Shown: piece by piece, positions 12,099-24,811 of the stretch
Layout of the letters: each line of letters starts with the position of its first letter
Position numbering within the stretch: the first letter of the stretch is position 1
NCBI GenBank assembly: GCA_965153355.1
Contig: OZ231126.1
Location: 53,940,001 to 54,004,000, forward strand
Reading direction: 5' to 3'
Length of the DNA stretch: 64,000 nucleotides
DNA from: Flaccisagitta enflata
Taxonomy: Eukaryota; Chaetognatha; Sagittoidea; Aphragmophora
Translations under genes and position numbers: made by a program
The notes under the pieces: model-generated
Told to the model about the DNA's origin: nothing
Database searches by the model: none
The model's input: the letters and a program-made list of their open reading frames with translations, nothing else

Positions 12099-12328
12099 TG
12101 CGGTTGGTGGCATTAGCTCTGAAATTCGATGTTTCAGAATCTCACCAATTTTTAGATCAATTTCTTGTTTTAAGCAGAGATATGGCCCATAATGCTTGCC
12201 GACAAACATATGTTCTAGATAGTACATGTAAATTAGGCTATTGAAACATGCCAGATTCTTCTCGGGTTTTTCTCAGCTCCCAGATCAAGGTGAAATATGT
12301 CTACGTTATTGAAAGCTAATTGTTGTGT

Positions 12329-12690
12329 GACTATTACGTCCCGTGAAGTGCCCCAAACTTCGACTACGGCTCTCACCAATCTTACCACAGTTGAGGCTTG
12401 GTAAAAAAATATTCCATGCAAAATTTTGGGCCTCTGAGATAGCAGGAACCTTCGTTAGGGTGAGGTTAAAGTTTGTATTGAATTAGTATTGGAATCAATA
12501 TTTCTATTATGCAAATTTTGTCTCTGCCATAGATTTCTATGGAAACTTCAAGGTCACCCTAACAAAGGTTCCCGCGATTCTAGTGGCCTGAAATTTTGCA
12601 TGGGATATTTTTTTACCAAGCCTCATCCGTTGTAAGATTGGTGATAGTCAGTGTTGAAGTTTGGGGCGCTTCATTGGACGTAGTGACTAT
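12329..12690. mobile_element. Foldback element
   Basis: GACTATTACGTCCCGTGAAG on the left faces the inverse CTTCATTGGACGTAGTGAC on the right. Arms of about 170 bp include GCCCCAAACTTC/GAAGTTTGGGGC and TTGGTAAAAAAATATTCCATGC and its inverse; the centre is near 12515. No protein. Confidence 0.75.
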
Positions 12691-12945
12691 CCACGTCCGG
12701 ACAATTTGGTTGTGGTAAAAATGGCAACATTTTGTAAATTAAAAACAATTCTACAGTTGAAGTGTAAAGTGAGGAGATGAGGAAAGACAACCGACACTAT
12801 AAAATCATCCAACGTGAACCGACTGTTAGTAATCAGACCAGATGGATTGAATGCTCTGTTTCCAATTCAAAAGTGATTCCAACCTTTTCCAAAACACTTC
12901 GTTTCTGCCCTCAGTCGTTGTAGGAAAATGAAATGCAAGTTATCA
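12691..12945. other. Unassigned spacer
   Basis: Nothing recognised. Confidence 0.4.
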
Positions 12946-13154
12946 AGTGACGCGGGGTCACAATATCGTTGCGGACGGGTGGGCAGGGGCATCCAACCCC
13001 CATCCACACTCCAACCCATCCACAACACTCAAACACAGACAAAAAGTATCGAAAGTGCTCGTTTTCCCACTTTTCAACTCGATCACCATGACCAATGGAC
13101 CGACGGACGGACGGACAAAGCCTCTTTTAGAGTTGCGTGTCCGCAACTAAAAAA
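12946..13154 (-). repeat. GTCY-core element, GTGACGCGGGGTCAC subfamily
   Basis: Begins AAGTGACGCGGGGTCACAAT followed by GTTGCGGACGGGTGGGCAG and CATCCAACCCCCATCCACAC, then the GGACGGAC core and GTTGCGTGTCCGCAACTAAAAA. Close relatives lie at 20244-20465 and 27215-27386. Confidence 0.8.
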
Positions 13155-13468
13155 GGAACAAAAGAGCGATGGCATTGGAAACGGGCGTGATGACCAGGCC
13201 AGTTGGCCACCAACATTTTAAAAGCAAAAAAACCTTTGAACTTGATATTTTGTTCCGTACATCGGTTGGTCGTCCCGCGTTTTAGTCATTTTAAGGTCAA
13301 CTATGTGATGTTATTATGTTTTTTTTGTGATTATGTATTCATGTTTTTACAAAATTAGATAATCATGTAATGTTGTAACAACATAATCATGTAATTATGT
13401 TTGTTGAGATGATACACAGCACACGACTTTGGGCCTGCTGGGCATGTTTCTATATGGACGGAAACAAT

Positions 13469-13725
13469 CAGGCGTGTACAAAGTGGAGTATTCCCCTCCC
13501 CCCCCCCCCTCTGGGGGGGGATAAAATCAAAGGGTTTCAAAAGGTGATATTTGATTACTATAACACAATTTAACACAATTTAAATCTTTAATACACTGCA
13601 CTGTTTTATTGCTTTTCAAGGAAGAAAACCAGAAATTTTGTAATGCAACGTGATGCATTGCGGGGAGGAAAATCGAAGGCAGGGGGGGAATAAAATCAAA
13701 AGCCACTCAATTTTATACACCCCTG
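13469..13725. mobile_element. hAT-like MITE, CAGG..GTGTA ends
   Basis: Left end CAGGCGTGTACAAAG and right end TTTTATACACCCCTG, with internal TAAAATCAAAGGGTTT and the mirrored GGGGGGGAATAAAATCAAA segments next to each end. It belongs to the same family as 58235-58554. Flanks GAAACAAT and CGGAAATT are only loosely similar, so the target duplication is unclear. Confidence 0.65.
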
Positions 13726-14139
13726 CGGAAATTAAGATGGCAATCGCAGAAGTTTCTAAAATCAAAAGTTAAAGAAGCGAAAGTATAAGCTACAGAAGCG
13801 GAAAATTGACCTCGTCCATTACGCTACTATCTTGTTAAAAAAATCTTCCACTCTGAGAAACAAGCATCAACTTAAAAGGATTGCTGCTATCGCCAAATTG
13901 ATAAGGCTATAGATTCAAAATTGATTTCATTTCCAGCAGTTGTTCAAACCATTTTTAAGATCTGTAGCTCAATTTGTTTTAAACCATTGCTCATCTAAAG
14001 CCCAAGACAGTTTTCATTCTTTAGAGTGTGAAATTTTTTCCCAGGATGATAAAATGAGCCAGGCGACCAAAAACCAAAACGCTCTTTTTCAGCAAACAAT
14101 CATACTCAATGCTGTCAATGCTCAACATTACTAATTATC
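13726..14139. other. Unassigned spacer
   Basis: No coding exon or repeat-family member recognised. Confidence 0.4.
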
Positions 14140-14850
14140 GGGAAAAAAGTCGAAGTCAGTCTTCGAGTTTTTGACATATTCGAGAGAAACATGGTTTTCA
14201 TTTTCTTATTAGGAAGTTGAGAATCTCAATTGAGGGATTGGTCCTTCAAACGAAATTGATAGGGTAGGTAAATTTGATAATTCTCTTTCATTCGGCGCGA
14301 AGCAGAATGCTCTACGACTAATATTTTTTGCGCTATGATTTTTTAAAGATTTATTTATGAAAAACTCAAAATGAATTTTTTTTTATTGATTTTGATTGTA
14401 GGTTGGATCAATAAGAGAGTGTATTTATGTTTGTTTGAGCACGCACATACAAGAAAACATGTTCATGAGCATAGCTGCTCATCTGTGAGGGTGTTTTTGA
14501 GCATTTTAGCTCATTTAGCTCATTTAGCTTAGTCTTTTTTTCTGATTTCAAATGCAATTAATAAATAAATATTTTGATACATGTTTAAGCAAGCAGATAC
14601 AAAAAAGCATGTCAATGAGCATAGCTGCTCATCTATTAGGGCTTTCTTTAGTATTCTAGCTCACTTAGCTCATTTAGTTGGGTTTTTTTTCCTGATCTTT
14701 AATGGGATAGACAAATGTTTTGATTTGAGCATGCAAATACAAGAAAGCATGTCAGTGAGCATAGTTTGTTTTCTAGTTGAGTGATTTTGAGCATTTGGCT
14801 CAGCATTTGAGCATTTGGCTCAGCACTTGAGTTTTTGAGCATTTGTATTC
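14140..14850. repeat. Dispersed repeat, copy 1, with ~165-bp tandem units
   Basis: Three imperfect tandem units of about 150-165 bp (from about 14430, 14581 and 14725) carry CATGTCAATGAGCATAGCTG and TAGCTCATTTAGCTCATTTAG. With the left flank (AGTCGAAGTCAGTC, ACATGGTTTTCATTTTC, AGCAGAATGCTCTA) the whole stretch reappears inverted at about 22020-23300. A third, short relative is at 27520-27610. No transposase was identified. Confidence 0.6.
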
Positions 14851-15720
14851 AGTTATATTTTTCTCTGATTTTCAGTGCAATCAGTACATACAATTGCTCT
14901 TGATCTGATCTAACGAAAAAAAAAAAATTACAGTGACTAAAGACAAGCTTGGAGAAAAGTGACCAATGCTTACGACTTTCTTCCTCACGGCGACAATCGC
15001 CATTGCTGGTAGGAATTTGTCTATCGCTGGAAACGCGTCTGGAGCGGTTATTTTTGGTCAAACTGTCAGAATGATTTTCTTTCTTTCAAACTGTTTCTTT
15101 CAAATTGTCAGAATGATTTTCTTTCTTTCAAACTGTTAGCCAGACATCACGTGCAATAAAGGTGAGTGTAAAGGAAAAAGGAATGGAAATGCCGCGGACC
15201 AAAACACAATCAGTAAGAAATTCTTCCAAAGTTGTTGTTGTTGTCATTTGTTGTGGCGCCAAAATGTTGGATCGAAAAACATTGGGTGTAATTTCGAAGC
15301 GCGATAGCATTCAACAAATGTCACTCCAGGTCGAGTTGCGTCGTGTCCACGCAGATTTTGTCCAATTCATGTCTGGCCTGTAACGGTCGCGCGCGATGGA
15401 TTCAAGAAGTACTCGGTATGTTTGTCAGTGGGTTCGCAGCAGGTCAATTGTGTGACCCAATTTGTTTTCTTACGTGTGAAAATACAATATAATACAAATT
15501 CAAAACAACTGAGCTGGGGTGGGAAGATTATTCGTCTAATAGCTAATTGAAAGGGCGGACGAAAAAATTGTGAATAATTTTCCATCAGACTGAACGACAT
15601 ACAAGCTTACTTGGTCTTTCTATTTGTCCCAAATTAAACAATACTAACAATTTCCCCCGGTAGTGCAGAACAATAATAACTATGAATGACATTCATTGAA
15701 TTCCTAATGTTTTCTTTTTT
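14851..15720. other. Unassigned spacer
   Basis: A short direct duplication (GTCAGAATGATTTTCTTTC, twice near 15065-15125) is visible. Otherwise no exon or repeat is recognised; the overlapping 60-77-codon frames on both strands have no known motifs. Confidence 0.4.
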
Positions 15721-15895
15721 AGTCGCGTGCTACGCAACTCTACACCCCGCTTTGTCCGTCCGTTTGTCGGTCGGTCGGTCGGTCCCCATTTTACTTTTTT
15801 TATATTTTTGCGCTCTTGCCCAAATGCTCTAGTAACTCAATTACTGCCCCTGCCCACCCGCACGCGACTGAGGTAGCCGTGTATCCGGCCTTGTT
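15721..15895 (+). repeat. GTCY-core element
   Basis: TTTTAGTCGCGTGCTACGCAACT hairpin (one arm mismatched), GTCCGTCCG/GTCGGTCGGTCGGTC core, TTTACTTTTTTTAT, CTGCCCACCCGCACGCGACT, GTATCCGGCCTTGTTT. Confidence 0.8.
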
Positions 15896-15948
15896 TCCTT
15901 TACATAGCGGTAAATGGCATAATTCACGTAAACATTGTCTTGGTAACT

Positions 15949-17275
<1,327 letters not shown>

Positions 17276-17353
<78 letters not shown>
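17276..17353. repeat. (GT)n microsatellite
   Basis: About 78 bp of GT dinucleotide repeat. Confidence 0.97.
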
Positions 17354-17354
<1 letters not shown>

Positions 17355-17445
17355 GGGTCATGCATGTGCCACTGCGTGTGAGTGAGCGCGTGCGCACGAC
17401 GTTCTAGTTCATCTTATCCTCGTATAGCCCCATGTTGTTTTTATA

Positions 17446-17531
<86 letters not shown>

Positions 17532-17560
17532 CGTTGTTGTCGTTGTTGTCGTTGTTGTTG
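17446..17560. repeat. (GTT)n microsatellite
   Basis: About 115 bp of GTT, with three GTC interruptions near the 3' end. Confidence 0.97.
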
Positions 17561-18068
17561 TTTTCAAAGTTTTAGGAGTGTTAGTCATTCTATGCATATG
17601 AATTTCATGGTTCATACTTTTTTTCAAGGTCATTTTTTTCACAGTCAGCGAGCTCCCTAAGAGCCGTTATCATCACTCACAAGCGCGATCAGTCAACGAT
17701 GCGTCCTCAGAGAGGAGTAAATCTTACTACAAAAGGGCCTGACTGATGGACATACAGACAGTCTCATTAACTGAAAAGGCTATGGGGAGGCATATGAAAA
17801 TAATTGAGTAGTGCTAGTCAAAGAATAGGATCTTCGATTTCTGAAGAGACATAATGGACAATTCGGACATACCGATGGACTGACGTGCAGAATATCACGG
17901 ACAGACCTTTTTTTTTAACTTTTTACAGAGCTCAAAAACGCATCTAAAACAATCAACATCTCTGCCCATCGCTTTCTCCCCCTCTCTCTTTTCCTTCCTC
18001 GCCTTTAAACCCTTGTATTTCTTTCCTATCTCAAACATACTGGAATTCATATGCCGCCGTTTTTTTTA
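17561..18068. other. Unassigned spacer
   Basis: Nothing recognised. Confidence 0.4.
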
Positions 18069-18205
18069 GGTGCGACAAAGCACCTCTATAACTGGCTGTG
18101 TCCGTCGGTTGGTCGGTCTGTCGGTCTGTCAGTCTGTTGGTCTGTCTGTAACACATTCGATCGACGATCCACACGTCGCACCTTATTGGCCTACTTGGCC
18201 TTGTT
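18069..18205 (+). repeat. GTCY-core element, GGTGCGAC subfamily
   Basis: AGGTGCGACAAAGCACCT hairpin, (GTCG/GTCT)n core, CACGTCGCACCTTATTGGCC, ending CTTGGCCTTGTTTT. The final GGCCTTGTTT links this subfamily to the main GTCY-core family. Confidence 0.75.
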
Positions 18206-19135
18206 TTATTTGATTTTACCATCATAACAGTCTCTCATGCTAAATTATAAGGAAACTACATGCTTAAACATTGAAAACTGATGCAAAATTGAGGAAGGGT
18301 GTCGTCGTCTTGTGGTTCCCTTCATAAGAAATTGTTTTTTACTTTCCGCTTAAAATCTAGAAAAAATTTCAAAATCATTGAAAGGTGCAGGGTAATACCC
18401 CTTTTAAGGCTTCCCCAGCGGCGCTCTTCTTTACACATGTGTGGCCTTGGTTCAAACTCGTCCTCTCTTCGTCCTCGTCGGCCCGCGTTGTAGCGGAATT
18501 CACACTTGGACGTTTATTTCCGAAACATGTCAATCAAAGAAAACCCGGTTACGAAATCACCATTGCACCAGTGTACTCTTTTAGGGGGTGGAACGATTTG
18601 ATCGATGGAATGAGAAGTGTGCAACATTTGGTGCCATTCGATCTCGTGGTTCGCTGCTTGGTCTGCTTGGTACAGAGAGTATGGGATGACTTGCCTTGAG
18701 TACGTTCGCTTTTAAAAAGGGAGAGAGATGATGAAAACAATTGAACCGGGGATTCCGATGTAAAAGATGACTCTAGGATTCCTCGCACATCTGTAATTGG
18801 TCATGTCCGACCATTGCATTGGTTGGTCGGTCGGCTGAATGGCCTGTCCGTCACGCAGCATTAAAACCGCGCAAAACTGCCCATTTCGGCATCTTTCTTC
18901 GCGTTGCTGTTACCGCTTCACCACTTTACTCACCCTTTATTATTTTCATTTTCGTCGTTTATTCATCCAGTCATTCGTAAACACATTCATTCAACATTTT
19001 CATTCGCATATTCTTCTTCACCGAGGCGCACATGTTGGCCATAACTTGCCCTTATTTTTTCCGCTTGTGATAGAAATTGATGTCGGTGAGTCACTTGAGA
19101 AATGATCAATTCCCATCACGTCCTACATCACTTCC
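18206..19135. other. Unassigned spacer
   Basis: A 104-codon frame at 18385-18699 has no recognisable domain and no splice or codon evidence, so it is not called. A further (CTTACT)n hexanucleotide run begins at 19136. Confidence 0.4.
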
Positions 19136-19441
<306 letters not shown>

Positions 19442-20243
19442 TTAGTGGGGATGTGTGACACTTTCAAACAAGGTGTGAAAGTGATCCGGTTTTTTTCCAA
19501 GAACCCGCATCATTTGTCTTCCTTTAGTTTGCGAAAAATAGCACAGTTTTCTAAATTGAATTGAAAGCGCACTTTGAAATGGACCAGCAAGTCACTCAAG
19601 CAAAATTATCAACCAATAGTCCAAAAGACTAAGTTATCAACAACTTATTATCACGAAGCTTAATGACTTTGGTGTGTATGGTGACTACACATTGAATGAA
19701 GGAAAACATCGAATAGAGGTTTCACATATGTACACTTATTCTGACGTTTTTCTTCACTCAAGTCCAAAGAATTGAATGCAGTTAAAACCTCACAATAACG
19801 AATGTCAAGTGACCAAAATGTTTTATCTGTTATAAATGGATGTCCACTATTGCCAACAGAATAAATATAAAGAAATCACAGGACGGGATGGAGAATCATT
19901 ATCCATGTAAGGTGGATATATCTGTTATTCACGGTTCCGTTTTGTCAGGGTGTAACTGAGGATTGATGGAAGAAAAAACTATGTGCAGATACCCCTCGGT
20001 GCTATTCTTCATCAGTTCCTGCGCACCGTGATGCAGATCGGCTGAGGTGCTTTTCACGCATTTTTTGGTGCTCATGTTTTATTCAGTCGTGAAGAGTCGA
20101 TGAAAGGTGGTGGCGCTGACTGAACACACTGCGTCTAGTCAACCGCAAAAAAAAAAAACACGAACGAGACTCTGTTTTTGCCGATTCCACGACCACAGAA
20201 AATGAGTGAGGAAAAAAAAAGGTGAAAAGAAACGAAAAGGGAA
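19442..20243. other. Unassigned spacer
   Basis: No exon or repeat-family member recognised. Confidence 0.4.
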
Positions 20244-20465
20244 CAAGTGACGCGGGGTCACAATATCGTTGCGGATAGGTGGGCAGGGGCATCCAACCCC
20301 CATCCACACCCCAACCCACCTACAACACTCAAACATACACAAAAAGTGTCGAAAACGCTTGTTTTCCCACTTTTCAACTCGATCACCATGACAAACGGAT
20401 GGACGGACGGACCAACGGACGGACGCACAAAGCCTCTTATAGAGTTACGTGTCCGCAACTAAAAA
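20244..20465 (-). repeat. GTCY-core element, GTGACGCGGGGTCAC subfamily
   Basis: Nearly identical to 12946-13154 (shared AAGTGACGCGGGGTCACAAT, GGGGCATCCAACCCCCATCC, AGTTACGTGTCCGCAACT), which suggests recent activity or conversion. Confidence 0.8.
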
Positions 20466-20772
20466 TTGAGAAAGAAAATTTTGAAGAAGAAAAATTGGCA
20501 CTGTCAGGGAGTTGTCTGGGGAAAGGGTGCAGATCGGAGGAAATAAATGTATAAAAACGTATGTACATACTACATAGAAGTGCATAAGATTGAGTGTCAA
20601 TTTATCCAGAATGACGATTTGATTTCAATCATAACACATTCATCTATGAAACCTAATTCCTACCAACAGATCAATGTTTCTATGGGCTAAAAGCTTATTA
20701 CCTGGTGTTACTTTTTTGAAGAGAGCATCCACGCACAAGTACTCTCGTTTTAGAGGAAATGTTTCGATTTTT

Positions 20773-20946
20773 AGTCGCGTGTCCGTCCGCCCGTCGGTCC
20801 GTTGGTCGGTCGGTCCCCATATTACTTTTTTTATCAATTTTATTTCTTTCAGTCAATTTATGTCTTTTTAGGGTAAATTGAGTCATTTTAAGTCATTTTA
20901 AGTCAATTTGTAAGTCTCGCACGCGACTTATAGGTGTTGGCCTTGT
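20773..20946 (+). repeat. GTCY-core element, AAGTCATTTT variant
   Basis: TTTTAGTCGCGTGTCC, CCGTCGGTCCGTTGGTCGG core, then AAGTCATTTTAAGTCATTTT, TCTCGCACGCGACTTATAG and TTGGCCTTGTTTT. The same variant, split by another element, is seen at 52010-52398. Confidence 0.7.
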
Positions 20947-20988
20947 TTTTTCTTTCCTCTCATCCATACACAACATAAAATGCTCGGT

Positions 20989-21193
20989 AGTCGCGGACAC
21001 GCGACTCTGTAAGAAACATTTCGGTCGTTTAGTCCGTCCGTCCTTCCATCCGTCCATCCGTCCATCCATCCGTCAATCACATTTGTCGATTTTTCGCATT
21101 TTTCGATTCGTCACTCCTACTAAGGTACCTAAGTAGCCCCCGGCCCCCTTCCTTGTTACCCCTGCCCACCCGGCCGCTACAAAAGTTGCCCGG
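20989..21193 (+). repeat. GTCY-core element, GTCGCGGACACGCGAC variant
   Basis: Perfect hairpin AGTCGCGGACACGCGACT, GTCCGTCCGTCC/CATCCGTC core, CCCTGCCCACCCGG. It lies 43 bp after the previous copy in the same orientation; the distal end is diverged. Confidence 0.7.
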
Positions 21194-21424
21194 TAGTTCA
21201 TCATCATATTCAACATTTGCATATTTGCAGATGCAATATAAATTTAAAACGGGGAAACAGCGGGACTCAAAAGAATAGATCTAGAATTTCCTAATGAAAC
21301 TTTTGTCAGATTCAGCATTCATCAAACAAATTATTCTGAAAATTGTCTCCCGCAATCATGAAAAAATACTGAAAAATGATTTGCATTGTTCCGCTTTAAT
21401 AAAAACAAATGGGGGGTATAAAAA

Positions 21425-21621
21425 AACAAGGCCGGATACACAGCTATCCAAGTCGCGTGCGGTAGGGCAGGGCCAGTAATATCAAAGGCCAGTCAAGCAG
21501 GAGCGGCAATGCGTGAAACACACTAAATTGACTAGTGTGATGGATGGACAGACCGACCAATAGACCAACCAACCAACCACCACACCACAAAGTGGCTTAT
21601 AAAGTCGCGTAGCAAGCGAAC
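21425..21621 (-). repeat. GTCY-core element
   Basis: ACAAGGCCGGATACACAGCT, AAGTCGCGTGCGGTAGGGC, ACCGACC/ACCAACC core, AAAGTCGCGTAGCAAGCGAA. Slightly diverged. Confidence 0.75.
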
Positions 21622-21699
21622 AAAACACGACGCCTACTGAGGCCAAATTCCAATTCATTCAGTTGATGAATTGGAGCCTCGCCGAGCCTCGCCGGCGAC

Positions 21700-22020
21700 C
21701 ACAACAAACAGGTTGGTTGTTAGGGGTGTTGGTATGGGTTGGTATATGCTGGTTGTTGCTGGTTGGTGGTTGGTGGTGGATGGTGGTTGGTTGGTTGGAA
21801 TGTGTTGGCAGTTGTCGGTTGTTTGTTAGATTTTTGTAGCTAACAACTTTCATTGGGTTGATACCAGTAATGGCGGCTATCATCGTGAGGAAAAAGTCGT
21901 AAGCATTGGACCTTTTTTACCATGCTTTAGTCATCAGTTAGTGTGATTTTTTTATTTGTAAGATTAAATCAAAAGCAATTGTATGAAATGAATGCACTGA
22001 AAATTAAAGTAAAATAGGAC
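21700..22020. other. GGTTGGT-rich spacer
   Basis: GGTTGGTGGTTGGTGGTGGATGGTGG-type low-complexity sequence at 21711-21825; no gene recognised. Confidence 0.5.
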
Positions 22021-23300
22021 TGAGGCAAATGAGCTAGATGAGTTAAATTATTCAAAATCACTAACCCAGACGACCCGCTATGCTCACTGACATGGTTTCT
22101 TGTATTTGCATGCTCAGACATGTACCAAAACATTTATTTATTTGCCCCATTGAAAATCAGAAAAAAAAACTGAGCTAGAGGAGCTAAGTCAGCTTGAATA
22201 CTCAAAAACACCATCACAGATGAGTAGTTATACTTACTGATATGCTTTCTTGTATTTACATGCTCAGCCAATTCATCCAAGTTTAAATCAATAAAAAAAG
22301 GATTGAGCTAAATGAACTAAATGAGCTACAATACTCAGAGACATCCTCACAGATAACATGTTTTCTTGTATTTGCATGATCAAACAAACACCAATACACT
22401 TCTTTATTAATCACAAAATCATGAAAGCTTGAAAAAAAATTCAGTTTGATTTTTTTTTTAAAAAATCTTTAAAAAATCATAACTTGAAAAAATTCATCCT
22501 AGAGCATTCTGCTTGGCACCTAATGAAAGAGAATTATCAAATTTACTTACCCTACCAATTTACTTTGAGGGATCATTTAGCTAGATTAGATGTTCAACTT
22601 TCTCATAACAGGTCTCACAAAATTAGGTGGAAAAACATGGTAAAAAACACTATGAATGTAAATATAATATGGTAAAAAACACTATAAATGTAAATATAAT
22701 CAATCCAAACGATGTTTATCGCCAATTTATGTTTATTTCATCAACATACTGCGAAAAATGCCAAAAAAGTGAACGGATATCTCATGATAAACATAATTAT
22801 TCAAATGAGTGAAAGGTAACCAAATCTGAGATTGACACTTTTTTTCTTATTAGTGACGCTCGACTTCACCTTCCTTTCTTCAGCTGTTGTCAACTTACAA
22901 GGCCTTTTTTCCACGTAACACACTCTCTTGCATCAACCCACTGCACTACTTTATAAATGGCGATTTTTTATATCCCATCTATCAAAATTAATGGATGATA
23001 TACATGTACACATTTTTTTCCGTAGAAATCAGCAATTATCTGACACCTTACTTTTGGTGAGACACCCTCCATCCCGCTCTAAATGCAGGAAAGTCGCAAC
23101 ATCGCCTCTCTAAGTCAAAATACCAGGTTTTAGCTAACTCCATGTCAAATTTCATCATGCTGAGGGCATTTTTACTATCTATTTTGATCATATTACTTTT
23201 CCGCCTAATTATGTGAGACCTGTTAAGAAAATTAAAACCATGTTTCTCTGGAATATGTCAAAAAGTCGATGACTGACTTCGACGTTTTTCCCAATGATCC
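22020..23300. repeat. Dispersed repeat, copy 2 (inverted relative of 14140-14850)
   Basis: Contains the inverse of the tandem units (GAGCTAAATGAACTAAATGAG, GATATGCTTTCTTGTATTT), then AGAGCATTCTGCTTGGCACC and ATTATCAAATTTACTTACCCTACC. After about 600 bp absent from copy 1 it closes with AAACCATGTTTCTCTGG and GACTGACTTCGACGTTTTTCCC. The last motifs are the outer flank of copy 1, so both ends of a longer element are represented. Confidence 0.6.
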
Positions 23301-23412
23301 TCAAGCTTTGGATTAGGAAAGGAGGGCGAGGACGTCGAAGTAGGTTCGATTTAAGTGAAGACACGGAGGGGTTTGGCTTCATGATAGGATATGTTTTTGA
23401 AGATGGTTACGG

Positions 23413-23415
<3 letters not shown>

Positions 23416-23456
<41 letters not shown>
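23416..23456. repeat. (GA)n microsatellite
   Basis: About 40 bp of GA dinucleotide repeat. Confidence 0.95.
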
Positions 23457-23458
<2 letters not shown>

Positions 23459-23639
23459 CGTGAAGAAAAGTGATCCAAACCAACTGAGGCAGCTTAGCAA
23501 AATAATTTGAGTGGAGAAGAAAAATACAATAACAGAGGAATGTAACATCAGAGAGTAATTTTAGTGGAGATGAGCTAAATAACAGGAGTGAAAATGAATA
23601 TATGAGCTCGTAAGATGTTGGAACACATAGCTTGAAAAC

Positions 23640-24115
23640 AGAAAGAAGAAGAAGAAGAAAAAGAAAAAGAACAAGGCCGGATACACGGCCACCAGTTGCG
23701 GACGGGTGGGCAGGGGCGGATATGTGCATTTTCCCACTTTTTGACTCGATCATTACGGACCGACGGACGGACGGACGGACAAAGCGTGTCCGCAACTTTA
23801 AAGAAGAAGAAGAGGAAAAAGAAGAAGAAGAAGAAGAAGAAGAAGAAGAACAAGAAGAAGAAGAAGAAGAAGAAGAAGATGAAGAAAAGGAAAAAGAAAA
23901 ACAAAAACAAAAAGAAAAACAAAAACAAAAATAAAAACAAAAAGAAGTCAAGAAGAAGAAGAAGATGAAGATGAAGATAAAGAAGAAGAAGAAGAAGAAG
24001 AAGAAGAAGAAGAAGAAGAAGAAGAAGAAGAAGAAGAAGAAGAAGAAAGAGGAGAAGAAGAAGAAAAAGAAGAGGAAGAAGAAGAAGAATATAATCACGA
24101 TGAAGAAGAAAGAGA
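23640..24115. repeat. (GAA)n polypurine tract
   Basis: About 340 bp of GAA/AAAAC-type purine-rich repeat on the + strand, split by a GTCY-core element (23671-23798). The long frames through it (poly-K/E, poly-F/S/L) are artefacts. Confidence 0.95.
23671..23798 (-). repeat. GTCY-core element inserted in a GAA tract
   Basis: ACAAGGCCGGATACACGGCC, CAGTTGCGGACGGGTGGGC, GGACGGACGGAC core, GTGTCCGCAACT. Both flanks are GAA repeat. It is one of the shortest copies. Confidence 0.8.
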
Positions 24116-24811
24116 AGATGAAGGTGGAATTCAAGAAGTATGATGAGAATAAAGAAGTAAGCAGCAGTTTTACAGTATCCCGGAGCGCTCCATTGGTGCG
24201 AAGGTATTACAGAGAAATGATGAATGAACATGAACAGAGGGAAATGAAAGTGAAAAGGTTTGATAGGAGAGAACGATAATCCCCGGCCCGGATTGAAGAA
24301 TCATGCACGACTTTGTTACTTGTGGTTCCCAGTTTTATTACTTGTCACTTTTAACACTAAGGTGATGAATCATCTGTGAGTCATGAGCTTTAGATATGGC
24401 GCTGAACACCATTCCTTTCACTACTCCTCCTCTACTCTCATCCCTTTGAAGTGCACTCCATGAAGTAACATGATTAGCAAAAAAAAACCTAATGCTTTGC
24501 GAAATTGATTGCGATTGAAGGTGGTTGCCGATTGGTGCATGGTTTTCATCCAATACAAGCCCTTGAGATCGAAGTTCATGCTTTTACTTTATGGGCGGAT
24601 CGATGAATGAATTTAGACAGGGCATTTTTTTCTTGGGAGTTTCGTGCACACGATCGTTACGCTGTTTTATTGGATAGTCCGTCCATTCTGTCCTTTCTCT
24701 GTCCCTAGTGTGTAATATTTGTTCCATAAGGTAATCAAAAGTAGTTTTGTGTTCCAGCTCAATGGCTGCTTCAGCTTCTGCATCACTGTTCCTTCCTTCC
24801 TGCATGTCATC
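24116..24811. other. Unassigned spacer
   Basis: Two short reverse-strand frames (24338-24553 and 24584-24856) have non-repetitive composition but no recognised domain; the second runs into the 59-bp array. Not called as genes. Confidence 0.4.

Noticed and set aside
18385-18699. 104-residue frame with mixed composition
   Set aside because: No domain recognised, no supporting splice sites or neighbouring exons; the opposite strand has a similar-length frame.
23379-24231. Reverse-strand frames of 251 and 218 residues rich in Phe, Ser and Leu
   Set aside because: They arise from the GAA polypurine tract plus a GTCY-core element; no recognisable domain.
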